Under the pieces are notes generated by a model that was given only the letters and a program-made list of their open reading frames with translations, did no database searches and was not told the origin of the DNA. This document shows, piece by piece, positions 18,199-26,135 of a stretch of 64,000 nt of DNA. Position numbers and translations under genes: made by a program. Every line of letters begins with the position of its first letter. Within the stretch, counting starts at the first letter, position 1. This DNA comes from Paenibacillus sp. FSL K6-3182 (GTDB taxonomy: Bacteria > Bacillota > Bacilli > Paenibacillales > Paenibacillaceae): positions 7,381,501 to 7,445,500 of the forward strand of contig NZ_CP150265.1 in assembly GCF_037976325.1 (NCBI RefSeq), in the 5' to 3' direction.

Positions 18199-19128
18199 AT
18201 GGCGAACTTAAACTTTCGAGAAGACGGCACATTCAAAATTGTTCAATTTACCGATCTGCACTGGCAAAACGGGCAGCAAGAGGATTTACAAACCTATTCT
18301 CTAATGAAGAACGTCCTGCAAGAAGAATCACCGGATTTGGTGATCTTTACCGGTGACGTTATTTATAGCGAGCATTGTACTGATAGACAAGAGTCCTTTA
18401 AAAATGCTGTCAAAGCAGCGGAAGAATTTAATATCCCATGGGCAGCTGTATTTGGCAATCATGATACCGAGGTTGGCACCACCAGAGAAGAGCTTATTCG
18501 CTTGCAGCAGGAAAGACCGCTCAGCTTAACCGAAATGGGCCCTAGCCTAAGGGATCGTGCTGGAAATTATGTGCTAGAAATTCATTCTAAAAATAATAGC
18601 AGCCCCGCTGCCGCATTATATCTATTGGATTCAGGCGAGTATGCCGATCAGCCCGTTGGCGGCTATGCCTGGGTAACTCATAGCCAGATTGGCTGGTACA
18701 AGGAGCAATCCGCTCGTTTGACCAAACAAAACAATGATGTGCCACTGCCCTCGCTTGCTTTTTTCCATATCCCTGTGCCCGAATATAACGAGGTATGGAA
18801 CGAGCATACCTGCTATGGGCAGAAGCACGAGGGCGTAGCGAGTCCAAAAATCAATTCCGGACTTTTCACAGCATTTCTTGAAATGAAAGATGTCCGCGGT
18901 ACGTTCGTAGGGCATGATCATATCAATGATTACTGGGGTGAGCTTCACGGCATTCGTCTATGTTATGGAAGGGCTACAGGCTATAACACCTATGGAAAAG
19001 AGGGTTTTCCGCGTGGTGCAAGGATCATACAATTGACCGAAGGGGAAGCTGACTTCCAAACATGGCTGAGACTAGATGATGGATCTGTTGTCGTCAATCA
19101 GCCTGAACATCTTCCTGAGAAAGGTTAA
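18199..19128 (+). CDS. Cytosolic calcineurin-like phosphoesterase (Dcr2-type)
   Basis: Protein of 309 residues without signal peptide. Motifs: FTDLHW near the start, FTGDVIYSE, FGNHDTE, FFHIPVPEY and VGHDHINDY, giving all metal ligands. The opening FKIVQFTDLHW and the long insert between GNHD and the HIP motif resemble the group around fungal DCR2. ATG at 18199 is favoured over the in-frame GTG at 18187, since GGAGGG lies at 18189-18194. It is monocistronic. The substrate is unknown. Confidence 0.9.
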   Translation: MANLNFREDGTFKIVQFTDLHWQNGQQEDLQTYSLMKNVLQEESPDLVIFTGDVIYSEHCTDRQESFKNAVKAAEEFNIPWAAVFGNHDTEVGTTREELIRLQQERPLSLTEMGPSLRDRAGNYVLEIHSKNNSSPAAALYLLDSGEYADQPVGGYAWVTHSQIGWYKEQSARLTKQNNDVPLPSLAFFHIPVPEYNEVWNEHTCYGQKHEGVASPKINSGLFTAFLEMKDVRGTFVGHDHINDYWGELHGIRLCYGRATGYNTYGKEGFPRGARIIQLTEGEADFQTWLRLDDGSVVVNQPEHLPEKG

Positions 19129-19250
19129 TGGCAGCCATTAGGACGATATTAATACGAACCGCCAATGTGTAAACAGAACTGATGTAATAATACTGGAATC
19201 TCAACGACGTAGATAGTTTTTATATAAAGTGACACTGTATATCTTAATAG

Positions 19251-19287
19251 AGCATCCCTGTTGTCGATGGGGGTGCTTCAGATTTTT
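19251..19287 (+). terminator. Terminator after the phosphoesterase
   Basis: AGCATCCC and GGGGTGCT pair (one G-T) across a 10-base loop, followed by TTCAGATTTTT. Confidence 0.6.
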
Positions 19288-19293
19288 GCGGAT

Positions 19294-19797
19294 TTAGTTC
19301 GCTTTTAACTCTGCGCTAATTCTCATGGCTTCCTCGTAATTTTTAGCAGGTGCCGATATTCTTAGGTCCTTAACTATCAATTGGTTATCATTCATTTTTT
19401 CATTCACATCTATGTTCAGTTGGGCAAAATTATCCGATATCATTAGATAACCTAAAGGCTTGTGAACAGGTGCTCCATTTTCATTCTGATGATAAAATAA
19501 TAAATCTTGATAAAAATCTATATCCCGCAATTGATAATTTTTTGTGTAATCATATTTATTAATAATGAATTGTCCATGAAAGGATGGATCACGGAACAAG
19601 GGTTTATATATAGTTCCCTTAACTTTGATTGTTGTTACTTCTCCACTTTCAGGTTTGCCTACGCGATATTCCAAAGCTGGATACTCAAGATCAATCTTTT
19701 TTGGGAAATTATATATGAACAGGAATGCAGAAACGGCTACAAGTGGTAATGCTGTACACAACATAATTACTTTTAACCTTCCTTTTGGTGGTTCCAT
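19294..19797 (-). CDS. Membrane-anchored hypothetical protein
   Basis: About 167 residues: a short basic N-terminus, one membrane helix (VIMLCTALPLVAVSAFLFIY) and a beta-rich extracytoplasmic domain with YRVGKPESGEVTTIKVKG. No family is recognised. ATG at 19797 is preferred because GAGG lies about 5 bases upstream; longer in-frame starts at 19824 and 19866 lack a ribosome binding site. It follows the DUF1349 and GNAT genes on the same strand and may be the last gene of that group. No function is proposed. Confidence 0.65.
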   Translation of the reverse strand: MEPPKGRLKVIMLCTALPLVAVSAFLFIYNFPKKIDLEYPALEYRVGKPESGEVTTIKVKGTIYKPLFRDPSFHGQFIINKYDYTKNYQLRDIDFYQDLLFYHQNENGAPVHKPLGYLMISDNFAQLNIDVNEKMNDNQLIVKDLRISAPAKNYEEAMRISAELKAN

Positions 19798-19898
19798 AAT
19801 ACCTCTTCCCGCTTTATGAGCCATGAATTTGAATATCCTTCTCTTACCAATTATCCATTCGATCATTTATATTTATCTATTAGTTAAACTGAAAATTG

Positions 19899-20492
19899 TT
19901 ACTTGTGTTCTTTCCATTGGCATTCAGTAAATTTCATTTCTGTGAAAACGGCATTAAATGAAGAGTCTTCTGGACTGCAAGCATAAATACCAATCTGAAT
20001 ATTGTCTGCTCCTTCAAAAAGGTGTGCAATACGCATTTGCTTATAGTGAATGCCATCATAAGAATTTTCAATACAATAATCGCTTTCACGTCGGCTCAAT
20101 CTGTAATACATAAATTTCTTTGTTGCAGAAATATCCGTAGTTGCCCAATCAGAATATCCTAAGTTCGTTACAACACTTCCTAATCTCTGATATTCTTCAT
20201 TTTCATATTCAATAGAAGCCTTTATCCAGTTATCACTATTTTGATAGATAATTACACCGCACTGGTCAAAGCGTTGTTTACTGTCAAATTCCGTTTTTAC
20301 TACAAACGAAAAATATTTCTCATTGGTTTTCATTAACAAAGCAGGAGCATTATTGTTTTGAAAGCCATAATAGGTTCTTTGCCAAAAATCTGTTCCAGCT
20401 TCTGTTTTAATCACAATTTCTCCATCTGTAATCGTATATTCTTTAGGCTCATGTACCCAGAATAAGTGATCTCTTTGGAATGTTACATCCAT
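19899..20492 (-). CDS. DUF1349 domain protein (concanavalin-like fold)
   Basis: Protein of 197 residues, almost entirely the DUF1349 beta-sandwich: TDFWQRTYYGF near residue 35, FDQCGVIIYQNSDNWIKASIEYE in the middle, and IGIYACSPEDSSFNAVFTEM near the end. Relatives (annotated as 'regulation of enolase protein 1') have a lectin/glucanase-like fold and are thought to bind carbohydrate, but no activity is established. No signal peptide, so probably cytosolic. ATGGAGGAATC precedes the ATG. It lies between a GNAT gene and a hypothetical gene in an AT-rich stretch. Confidence 0.88.
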   Translation of the reverse strand: MDVTFQRDHLFWVHEPKEYTITDGEIVIKTEAGTDFWQRTYYGFQNNNAPALLMKTNEKYFSFVVKTEFDSKQRFDQCGVIIYQNSDNWIKASIEYENEEYQRLGSVVTNLGYSDWATTDISATKKFMYYRLSRRESDYCIENSYDGIHYKQMRIAHLFEGADNIQIGIYACSPEDSSFNAVFTEMKFTECQWKEHK

Positions 20493-20550
20493 TTTGATTC
20501 CTCCATAAATCGAAATTTAACAAACATATTTTTCTTATTCGACGCTGTAT

Positions 20551-21072
20551 TCACAATTTAGATAATACTTCGCCAATATTGCTCCACTCATATATAAGAA
20601 GATTCAATTCATTGCCGGAAATTGTTATCTTATCCGATTTAAATAAATGAGCACCGTAATATTCGTAGAAATAACGGGTTTTATTATCTTCTAATACTTC
20701 AACAAAAACTCTATTGTAGCCGAGTTCTTCAAATTGAAGAAAAAGTTGTTTGAAAAGTTGCTTCCCCACACCTTTTCCTTGATATTCTTCAAGCAAATAT
20801 ATAGATTTTAAATCACCAGAATTATCGATATTATTACTTTCTCTTTTCCCGCAATCTGCAAATCCTACGACTTCTCCCTCATTATTTACTGCGACAAATG
20901 TATAATTCTCCTTATCAGAGATATTACGATTCCACAAGTTCTTTCGTTGGTCATAAGAAAGGTTCTTTAAAAACTCATCTGAAACAATGTTTTTATACGT
21001 AGACTTCCAACTATCAACATGAACCTTGGCAATACCCTCTGCATCCTCTAAACAAGCTTTTCTTATGTACAT
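20551..21072 (-). CDS. GNAT-family N-acetyltransferase
   Basis: Protein of 173 residues. The acetyl-CoA loop is clear: IYLLEEYQGKGVGKQLFKQL (Q-x-x-G-x-G), preceded by the beta-strand GFADCGKRES and followed by FVEVLEDNKTRYFYEYYGAH. It transfers an acetyl group from acetyl-CoA to an amine; the acceptor is unknown. GGAGGGGGAG precedes the ATG at 21072. It is probably first in a short minus-strand group with the DUF1349 gene. Confidence 0.9.
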   Translation of the reverse strand: MYIRKACLEDAEGIAKVHVDSWKSTYKNIVSDEFLKNLSYDQRKNLWNRNISDKENYTFVAVNNEGEVVGFADCGKRESNNIDNSGDLKSIYLLEEYQGKGVGKQLFKQLFLQFEELGYNRVFVEVLEDNKTRYFYEYYGAHLFKSDKITISGNELNLLIYEWSNIGEVLSKL

Positions 21073-21199
21073 TGAATCTCCCCCTCCTACGGAAAGTAAA
21101 GCTCAATGTATATATTCCATCTCAATACTAATTCCCCTCCCTCAATTTAAACTGACCTGCCCGCTAGATTAATAAAAGAAGTTCCATAACATGACTAAA

Positions 21200-21237
21200 A
21201 AATCAAACAAACCAGACCTCTCGAGGTCTGGTTTGTT
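21200..21237 (-). terminator. Terminator for the MFS gene on the minus strand
   Basis: A 32-base palindrome at 21206-21237 (AACAAACCAGACCTC/GAGGTCTGGTTTGTT). On the minus strand it is followed by GATTTTTT. It lies about 75 bases past the MFS stop. Confidence 0.8.
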
Positions 21238-21310
21238 GATGGTATTGGCGGAGGCGAAACGTGGCTATGCAAAAAATATTTGTCGCAACGTGACGCCTTT
21301 TACCAATTGC

Positions 21311-22489
21311 TCAAGAAGGAATAACCCTCAGACGCTTCGAACTCAACCACACGCCTCCTGCTAAGACAGAGATTAAATAGGCTATGCCACAAGTTAAGAA
21401 CAAAGGCTTCAAGTCATTCTCAACATAAAGTAAGGAGCCGATCATCGGGCCAATTGCCATGCCTATATATCGGATCAAGTTATACACACCGATGGCAGTG
21501 GCGCGTTCCTCTGGAAACTGTTCCGCCAAAATAGTAGTTGGCATGGACACAGTCAGCCCCATCGTGAGGCCGAACAAGCAAACATCCACGATCAAAATCG
21601 GTAACGAGAGATTGGCGGTTAAAGCAAAAAGAACGACTATAATCGATTGTAAAAGGAATGCATACATTAATGCTCGTCCACTTCCCATTCGGTTACGCAT
21701 CCAACTGCCGACTCTAATACTCAGAATCGTACAGGCGGACATAATAAGCAGTACAATCCCAACCATCCCCGTAGACATGTTATACGACGTACTTAGGATT
21801 TGAGGCAAGAACACAAGATATACTAAGTAAACTACACATTGTACAAATCCATATAACAAAACAACAGCACCGAGATGGTTTTTAAAAATTACAATAAACG
21901 AGCTAAGGCTGAACCTTGTCGCGGATACATTCTGTGGCTTTGTCTCGGGCAAGAGCTTCATATTGGCGAGCAGAAGCAGCAGGATTAGGATTGACAAAAA
22001 GAAAAACACGCCTTGATATCCGAGTTTTTCCCCGATGAGTCCTCCGAGAAGAGGTCCGATAGCTGGAGCAAGCAAAAGCATAAGTTGGTAAGTAGCCATT
22101 CCCTTTGCCAATTCTTTTCCACGGAACAGGTCACCGATTACTGCTGCTCCTACAACGGGAACCGCTGCGGAGCCCATGCCCTGAAAGACGCGGAAAACCA
22201 GAAATGATTCAATGGAATAGGAAAATGCACAGCCTAAAGATGCCACACAATATACGGCGAGTGCAGGCAACAGCACTTTTCTCCTTCCTTTTGTATCTGC
22301 TAGTGGTCCGAATACGATCTGCATGACAGCTAAAGCAATCAAAAATAAAGAAATCGTCAAGCTCATTAAATAACTTGTTGTTTGCAGATCGTTCTGCATG
22401 TCGGCAAGTAAAGGCGTATATAAGTTCTGCCCCAGCGATCCTGCAAAGGCACTAAAGCCGATGAGATATAATATAATGCGCAGATTCAT
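21311..22489 (-). CDS. MFS multidrug transporter (Bcr/CflA-like DHA1)
   Basis: Protein of 392 residues with 12 helices. Family marks: QNLYTPLLADMQNDL after helix 1, GPLADTKGRRKVLLPALAVY (motif A) and FRVFQGMGSAAVPVVGAAVI. It should export drugs or toxic metabolites by proton antiport. AAGGAG precedes ATG at 22489. It is divergent from a TetR gene, and two copies of the same TetR-like palindrome lie in the gap, one near each promoter, so co-regulation by that TetR is likely. Confidence 0.92.
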   Translation of the reverse strand: MNLRIILYLIGFSAFAGSLGQNLYTPLLADMQNDLQTTSYLMSLTISLFLIALAVMQIVFGPLADTKGRRKVLLPALAVYCVASLGCAFSYSIESFLVFRVFQGMGSAAVPVVGAAVIGDLFRGKELAKGMATYQLMLLLAPAIGPLLGGLIGEKLGYQGVFFFLSILILLLLLANMKLLPETKPQNVSATRFSLSSFIVIFKNHLGAVVLLYGFVQCVVYLVYLVFLPQILSTSYNMSTGMVGIVLLIMSACTILSIRVGSWMRNRMGSGRALMYAFLLQSIIVVLFALTANLSLPILIVDVCLFGLTMGLTVSMPTTILAEQFPEERATAIGVYNLIRYIGMAIGPMIGSLLYVENDLKPLFLTCGIAYLISVLAGGVWLSSKRLRVIPS

Positions 22490-22516
22490 GAGTATTTTCT
22501 CCTTTTTATCCTGACT

Positions 22517-22527
22517 GACTAATAGTC
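22517..22527. promoter_or_regulatory. TetR operator candidate 1 (MFS side)
   Basis: GACTAATAGTC palindrome. On the minus strand it reads GACTATTAGTCAGT, matching GACTTTTAGTCAGT of the second site on the plus strand. Confidence 0.65.
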
Positions 22528-22552
22528 GGTTTATCTTGCCCAGCCAATTTTA

Positions 22553-22567
22553 TTGACTTTTAGTCAG
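22553..22567. promoter_or_regulatory. TetR operator candidate 2 overlapping a -35 element
   Basis: TGACT-TTT-AGTCA (22554-22566) is a perfect palindrome overlapping TTGACT, a likely -35 of the TetR promoter. Its core matches the site at 22517 in inverted orientation. Confidence 0.7.
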
Positions 22568-22605
22568 TTTGTCAATAGAGTAAATACACGAGGAGGATGA
22601 ACAAC

Positions 22606-23232
22606 TTGTCGAGAGTTAATAAAAAACCAGAAATTAGGCGCGCCGAAATAATAGAAGCCTCATTAGAGTTATTCAGAGAAAATGGCTACAATCAAACTGC
22701 TGTGGACGATATAGTCAATAAACTGGGCATTGCTAAGGGTACATTTTATTATCACTTCAAAACCAAATATGATATTATGATCGCCATTGTAGAACGTTTG
22801 GCTGAAGAAAAAGTTAATATGGTCAAAGTTCTAGCGGAAACCGAAGGAATGACTGTAGAAGCAAAGATGTATACCATCTTGTGGGAACAACCATACGAGG
22901 ATGAGAGCAAAATTATTGAATTTCTGCATCATGAACATAATGCATCGATTCACCAGAAGGTTCTCGTACAAGCTGTACAAGACAGTGCCCCTTACGTGAC
23001 ACAAATTCTGAATCAAGGAATGGCGGAAGGAACCTTTCAAATTCAAGACCCACAGGAAACTGCCGAATTCATACTAGTTGGCATCAACTTTATGTTTGAT
23101 CCCGGAATTTTCTTATGGTCCGAAGATATAGTAGAACGTAAGAAGCTGGCATTCACAAGAATAATCGAGCGTATGCTAGGAGATTCCTTTACCTTTTCCA
23201 ACCTTTCAAAAACCTCACTAAAACAAAAATAG
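22606..23232 (+). CDS. TetR-family regulator
   Basis: About 208 residues. TetR helix-turn-helix: EASLELFRENGYNQTAVDDI, then KLGIAKGTFYYHFKTKYDIM. The C-terminal helical domain should bind the inducer. The start is TTG at 22606, 9 bases after AGGAGG; the in-frame ATG at 22597 directly abuts the AGGAGG and is too close. It probably represses the divergent MFS exporter and itself through the paired palindromes. Confidence 0.93.
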   Translation: MSRVNKKPEIRRAEIIEASLELFRENGYNQTAVDDIVNKLGIAKGTFYYHFKTKYDIMIAIVERLAEEKVNMVKVLAETEGMTVEAKMYTILWEQPYEDESKIIEFLHHEHNASIHQKVLVQAVQDSAPYVTQILNQGMAEGTFQIQDPQETAEFILVGINFMFDPGIFLWSEDIVERKKLAFTRIIERMLGDSFTFSNLSKTSLKQK

Positions 23233-23270
23233 CGTCAAAAGCGCTGCCAAGACGCAATTGACGCTATTTT
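23226..23270. terminator. Bidirectional terminator
   Basis: AAAATAGCGTCAA and TTGACGCTATTTT pair around a GC-rich loop. T-rich flanks lie on both strands, serving TetR on the plus strand and the small ORF 23264-23428 on the minus strand. Confidence 0.75.
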
Positions 23271-23428
23271 CTCTTGAACCAACTTTTAATGAGTAAAAAG
23301 GTTGCCGTGCATGCTGCTGTTCCAGCCATTACAGCGCCTTCGTTAATCAAAGACGGATTTCTCATGATTAGCTTAGTATCTAAAATGGACTGATGCGACT
23401 TCGAGGTTGTATTCCCTGCAGACCTCAA
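23264..23428 (-). pseudogene. Small ORF or gene remnant, 33-54 residues, one hydrophobic helix
   Basis: On the minus strand an open frame ends at TAG (23264-23266), exactly at the foot of a terminator. From ATG at 23365 it encodes 33 residues including INEGAVMAGTAACTATFLLI and a basic tail KSWFKRK, like a small membrane protein; the frame can be extended to TTG at 23428 (54 residues). Neither start has a clear ribosome binding site, so it may be a decayed gene or a small membrane protein with weak initiation. No family is recognised. Confidence 0.35.
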
Positions 23429-23446
23429 ACTCGATTGTTAGTTCAA

Positions 23447-23476
23447 CGAGGCTGCCGTTACATACCGGCAGCCTCG
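23447..23476 (-). terminator. Hairpin downstream of the VOC gene
   Basis: CGAGGCTGCCG and CGGCAGCCTCG form an 11 bp perfect GC-rich stem 24 bases past the VOC stop on the minus strand. The T tract is poor. Confidence 0.6.
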
Positions 23477-23499
23477 CCATAGTGATTGTTAAGTTGTTG

Positions 23500-23853
23500 T
23501 TACCCGTTTTTCTCCCAAAGCTCGATCAATCGACCTTCTGGGTCTTCAATCCAAATAAATTTCCCAAATTCACTAACCTCTAAGTTCTTTGTAAGAGGTA
23601 CTTTCATATGTTCAAGATGCTGAATAGTCTCGTCTAAATTATGTACTTGGAAATTTATCATCACTTGTTGTTCTAATGGAAAATAACTGTCATTCTCGTT
23701 AAAAAAAGAAAAAATAGTCTCATTTCCGGATTCGGGTTTTATCATCGTCCCATTCCAATTTCCTATTTCAAGCTTCAACACTTCACTGTACCATTTTGTT
23801 ATCATTTCAAGATTTTTAGTTCTCCAAAATATTCCACCAAAACCTTTTATCAT
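23500..23853 (-). CDS. VOC/glyoxalase-family protein
   Basis: Protein of 117 residues with one vicinal-oxygen-chelate unit: IFWRTKNLEMITKWYSEVL at the start and FIWIEDPEGRLIELWEK at the end, where the Glu is a usual metal ligand. The first-position His of many glyoxalases is absent (GGIFWRT), so catalytic type is uncertain. ATG at 23853 is chosen because GGAG lies 9 bases upstream; the longer frame to 23940 has no such site. Monocistronic. It could be a lyase, an antibiotic-binding protein or a dioxygenase-like enzyme. Confidence 0.85.
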   Translation of the reverse strand: MIKGFGGIFWRTKNLEMITKWYSEVLKLEIGNWNGTMIKPESGNETIFSFFNENDSYFPLEQQVMINFQVHNLDETIQHLEHMKVPLTKNLEVSEFGKFIWIEDPEGRLIELWEKNG

Positions 23854-24041
23854 TGTATCTAACTCCTGTCTCTCATTAGATATTCGAGATTTACATTTAA
23901 GTTCCTTTTTCAATTTCCCTGCCCCGCACAATTTCTCCACAAACTACTACATTATACTTTTCCACTTTTGTGCTATACTAGCTTGTCAGCATTTTAGCAA
24001 CAAATATTGTTAAATTATCAACTTACTCACGAGGTGCATAA

Positions 24042-25184
24042 ATGTCTCAACCGCCAGCTAAGAAGGCGCTTTTGACTGAGCTTGAGAGCCTACGCGCATT
24101 TGGCATACTTGCTGTCATTATGATTCACGCGACATCCTCTTCAGTAGTCAATTCCGATCCTAACTCCACACTGTTTTTGATTCTTGTCCTATTTAATACG
24201 TTATCCAAATTCGCCGTACCTCTCTTCATTCTGATCAGCGGCATATCTCTTTTCTACAATTACAATGATAAACCATTAAACAAACAAACAGCTACGATGT
24301 TCTACAAGAAACGCATCACTAAAATTATGCTGCCGTTTCTCCTATTTTCGTTTATGTATTATGCCACTATCATCTATTTCAGATACGGATTTATTAATTT
24401 CGAGCAGTTTATCTCTTATTTTCAAACTTGGGATTTTCTCATTAAATTGCTGATTGGAAAAACATATGCTCATTTGTATTTTATCTTTATTATTATCCAG
24501 TGTTATTTGCTCTTCCCTGTACTTTGGTATGTGATGAGAAAATGGCCGCGTCTCGTCAATTGGCTGATCACAGGCGGACTTCTCATTCAGTGGGTTTATA
24601 TGCTGAACGCCAAGGAAATGGGAATCAAATACGTCACCAGCGGTTTTTTCGCATACAGCTTGTACTTTTGTATCGGGGCTTATATAGGAATCAACTATAC
24701 GAAATTTTATGCCTTCTGGGAGCGCAAACGCAGCAGCATTGCTTTACGCAGCACATTAATTCTAGTAGTAGCCATTTCCGGCACGATCAACGTGATCTAC
24801 TTCTTGCGTGAGGCGCAGGGAAAACTACTATTTAACGATAGCTTTTTGGTGCAAATAAAAAATGAAATTTATATTACTTCGGCTTGTTTGCTGCTTATTC
24901 ATCTAGCCCTTCGGATTAAGGCATCCCGTATGGAATATTTGAAATCGGTACTTATTCATCTCAGCCATGCATCATTCGGCATGTACTTGCTGCATCCGAT
25001 GTTCCTCAGATATTACCGTATGATGGATGTGAATGGGAGTCCGCTCGTTTACGGAGCATGGATTGCAGGAGGCTTCTTCCTGGCTTTAATTGGCTCATGG
25101 ATCATCGTTGCTTGGGCCGGAAAAGTGAAAGGACATTGGGTTTTATTTGGGCCTATCCCCAAACAGAAATCGCTCGGACAGTAG
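24042..25184 (+). CDS. Acyltransferase family 3 (OafA/WecH-like) membrane protein
   Basis: Protein of 380 residues with about ten membrane segments. The opening ELESLRAFGILAVIMIHATS carries the catalytic-type His of acyltransferase-3 proteins, followed by FAVPLFILISGISLFY and near the end SHASFGMYLLHPMFLRY. Such enzymes O-acetylate or O-succinylate surface glycans or small molecules using acyl-CoA. GAGGTG precedes ATG at 24042. Monocistronic with its own terminator. The acceptor is unknown. Confidence 0.88.
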   Translation: MSQPPAKKALLTELESLRAFGILAVIMIHATSSSVVNSDPNSTLFLILVLFNTLSKFAVPLFILISGISLFYNYNDKPLNKQTATMFYKKRITKIMLPFLLFSFMYYATIIYFRYGFINFEQFISYFQTWDFLIKLLIGKTYAHLYFIFIIIQCYLLFPVLWYVMRKWPRLVNWLITGGLLIQWVYMLNAKEMGIKYVTSGFFAYSLYFCIGAYIGINYTKFYAFWERKRSSIALRSTLILVVAISGTINVIYFLREAQGKLLFNDSFLVQIKNEIYITSACLLLIHLALRIKASRMEYLKSVLIHLSHASFGMYLLHPMFLRYYRMMDVNGSPLVYGAWIAGGFFLALIGSWIIVAWAGKVKGHWVLFGPIPKQKSLGQ

Positions 25185-25214
25185 CCAAAAGTCTGAATTT
25201 AAAACATTTATGTG

Positions 25215-25253
25215 ACGCCCCTCTGCTGAAACAAGGCAAAAGGGGCGTTTTCA
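25215..25253 (+). terminator. Terminator after the acyltransferase
   Basis: ACGCCCCT and AGGGGCGT stem followed by TTTTC. Confidence 0.8.
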
Positions 25254-25372
25254 ATAATTTTCCCCTATGCGAGCCAGGTCTTTTCCGTTAAACTAGAAAT
25301 TCTGGTATCGGCAGAATCAACTATACTATTGCAGGTTTACCCCTGAAAACTATTGGAGGTTTCTTTTCTAAC

Positions 25373-25996
25373 ATGCATAATGAACATCATTCCAATGTCA
25401 AAATTGTAACAGCCGACCCAAGCGCCATCGGCTTATTTGGGCTGGCTATCGTTACGCTCGTAGCTTCCTCGCAGAAGCTCGGCTTAACTGACGGTCTAAG
25501 CCTCGTTATTCCATGGGCGATTTTTCTAGGCGCCTTTGCTCAGCTCTTTGCTTCTATTCAAGATGCAAAACATAACAATACATTCGGTATGACCGCCTTT
25601 GGCGCTTATGCTTTCTTCTGGATGGCGATGGCCGGCAGCTGGCTGATCAAGCTCGGTGTGTTCGGCGCTGAGCTGGCTGCAATCGCAGATGGCAAGCAGC
25701 TTGGTTTTGCTTTTGTCGGTTATCTCATTTTCTCGCTGCTGATGACTATCGGAGCTGCAGAGACCAATAAAGTATTATTCTTCATCTTCGTTCTAATTGA
25801 TCTGCTTTTCCTTGGACTGAGCTTCGATGCATTCGGAGTAGCACCCGACGTGTTCCACGCACTAGCTGCCTATGCGGAGATGGGTATTGCTCTCCTATCG
25901 CTATATGCCGCAGGCGCAGCTGTACTGAACACCCATTTTGGACGTGTGTTTCTGCCAATCGGTCGGCCTTTTGGCATCTTCAAGCCTCGTTCATAA
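25373..25996 (+). CDS. GPR1/FUN34/YaaH (SatP-like) acetate transporter
   Basis: Protein of 207 residues with six membrane helices. The family N-terminal motif appears as ADPSAIGLFGLA (usual form NPAPLGL), followed by LTDGLSLVIPWAIFLGAFAQ and FGAYAFFWMAMA. Members are hexameric acetate/succinate channels of the cytoplasmic membrane. The Asn of the NPxG motif is replaced by Asp, a modest deviation. GGAGG lies about 13 bases before ATG at 25373. Monocistronic, flanked by terminators. Confidence 0.87.
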   Translation: MHNEHHSNVKIVTADPSAIGLFGLAIVTLVASSQKLGLTDGLSLVIPWAIFLGAFAQLFASIQDAKHNNTFGMTAFGAYAFFWMAMAGSWLIKLGVFGAELAAIADGKQLGFAFVGYLIFSLLMTIGAAETNKVLFFIFVLIDLLFLGLSFDAFGVAPDVFHALAAYAEMGIALLSLYAAGAAVLNTHFGRVFLPIGRPFGIFKPRS

Positions 25997-26028
25997 TCGG
26001 AATCTCATCATTATACAATGTTAAAGCC

Positions 26029-26067
26029 AGCCGCTCTTCGTGCCGATCCGCGATAGAGCGGCTTTTT
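26029..26067 (+). terminator. Terminator after the YaaH-like gene
   Basis: AGCCGCTC and GAGCGGCT stem followed by TTTTT. Confidence 0.8.
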
Positions 26068-26078
26068 CTATGAAAATC

Positions 26079-26121
26079 AAAAAGAGGCAGAGTGCTTAAC
26101 GATCGCACTCTACCTCTTTTT
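26079..26121 (-). terminator. Terminator after the RpiR gene
   Basis: AAAAAGAGG-AGAGTGC pairs with GCACTCT-CCTCTTTTT; both flanks allow termination. It lies just past the minus-strand RpiR-type gene. Confidence 0.8.
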
Positions 26122-26135
26122 GTTCACCGTAAGCT

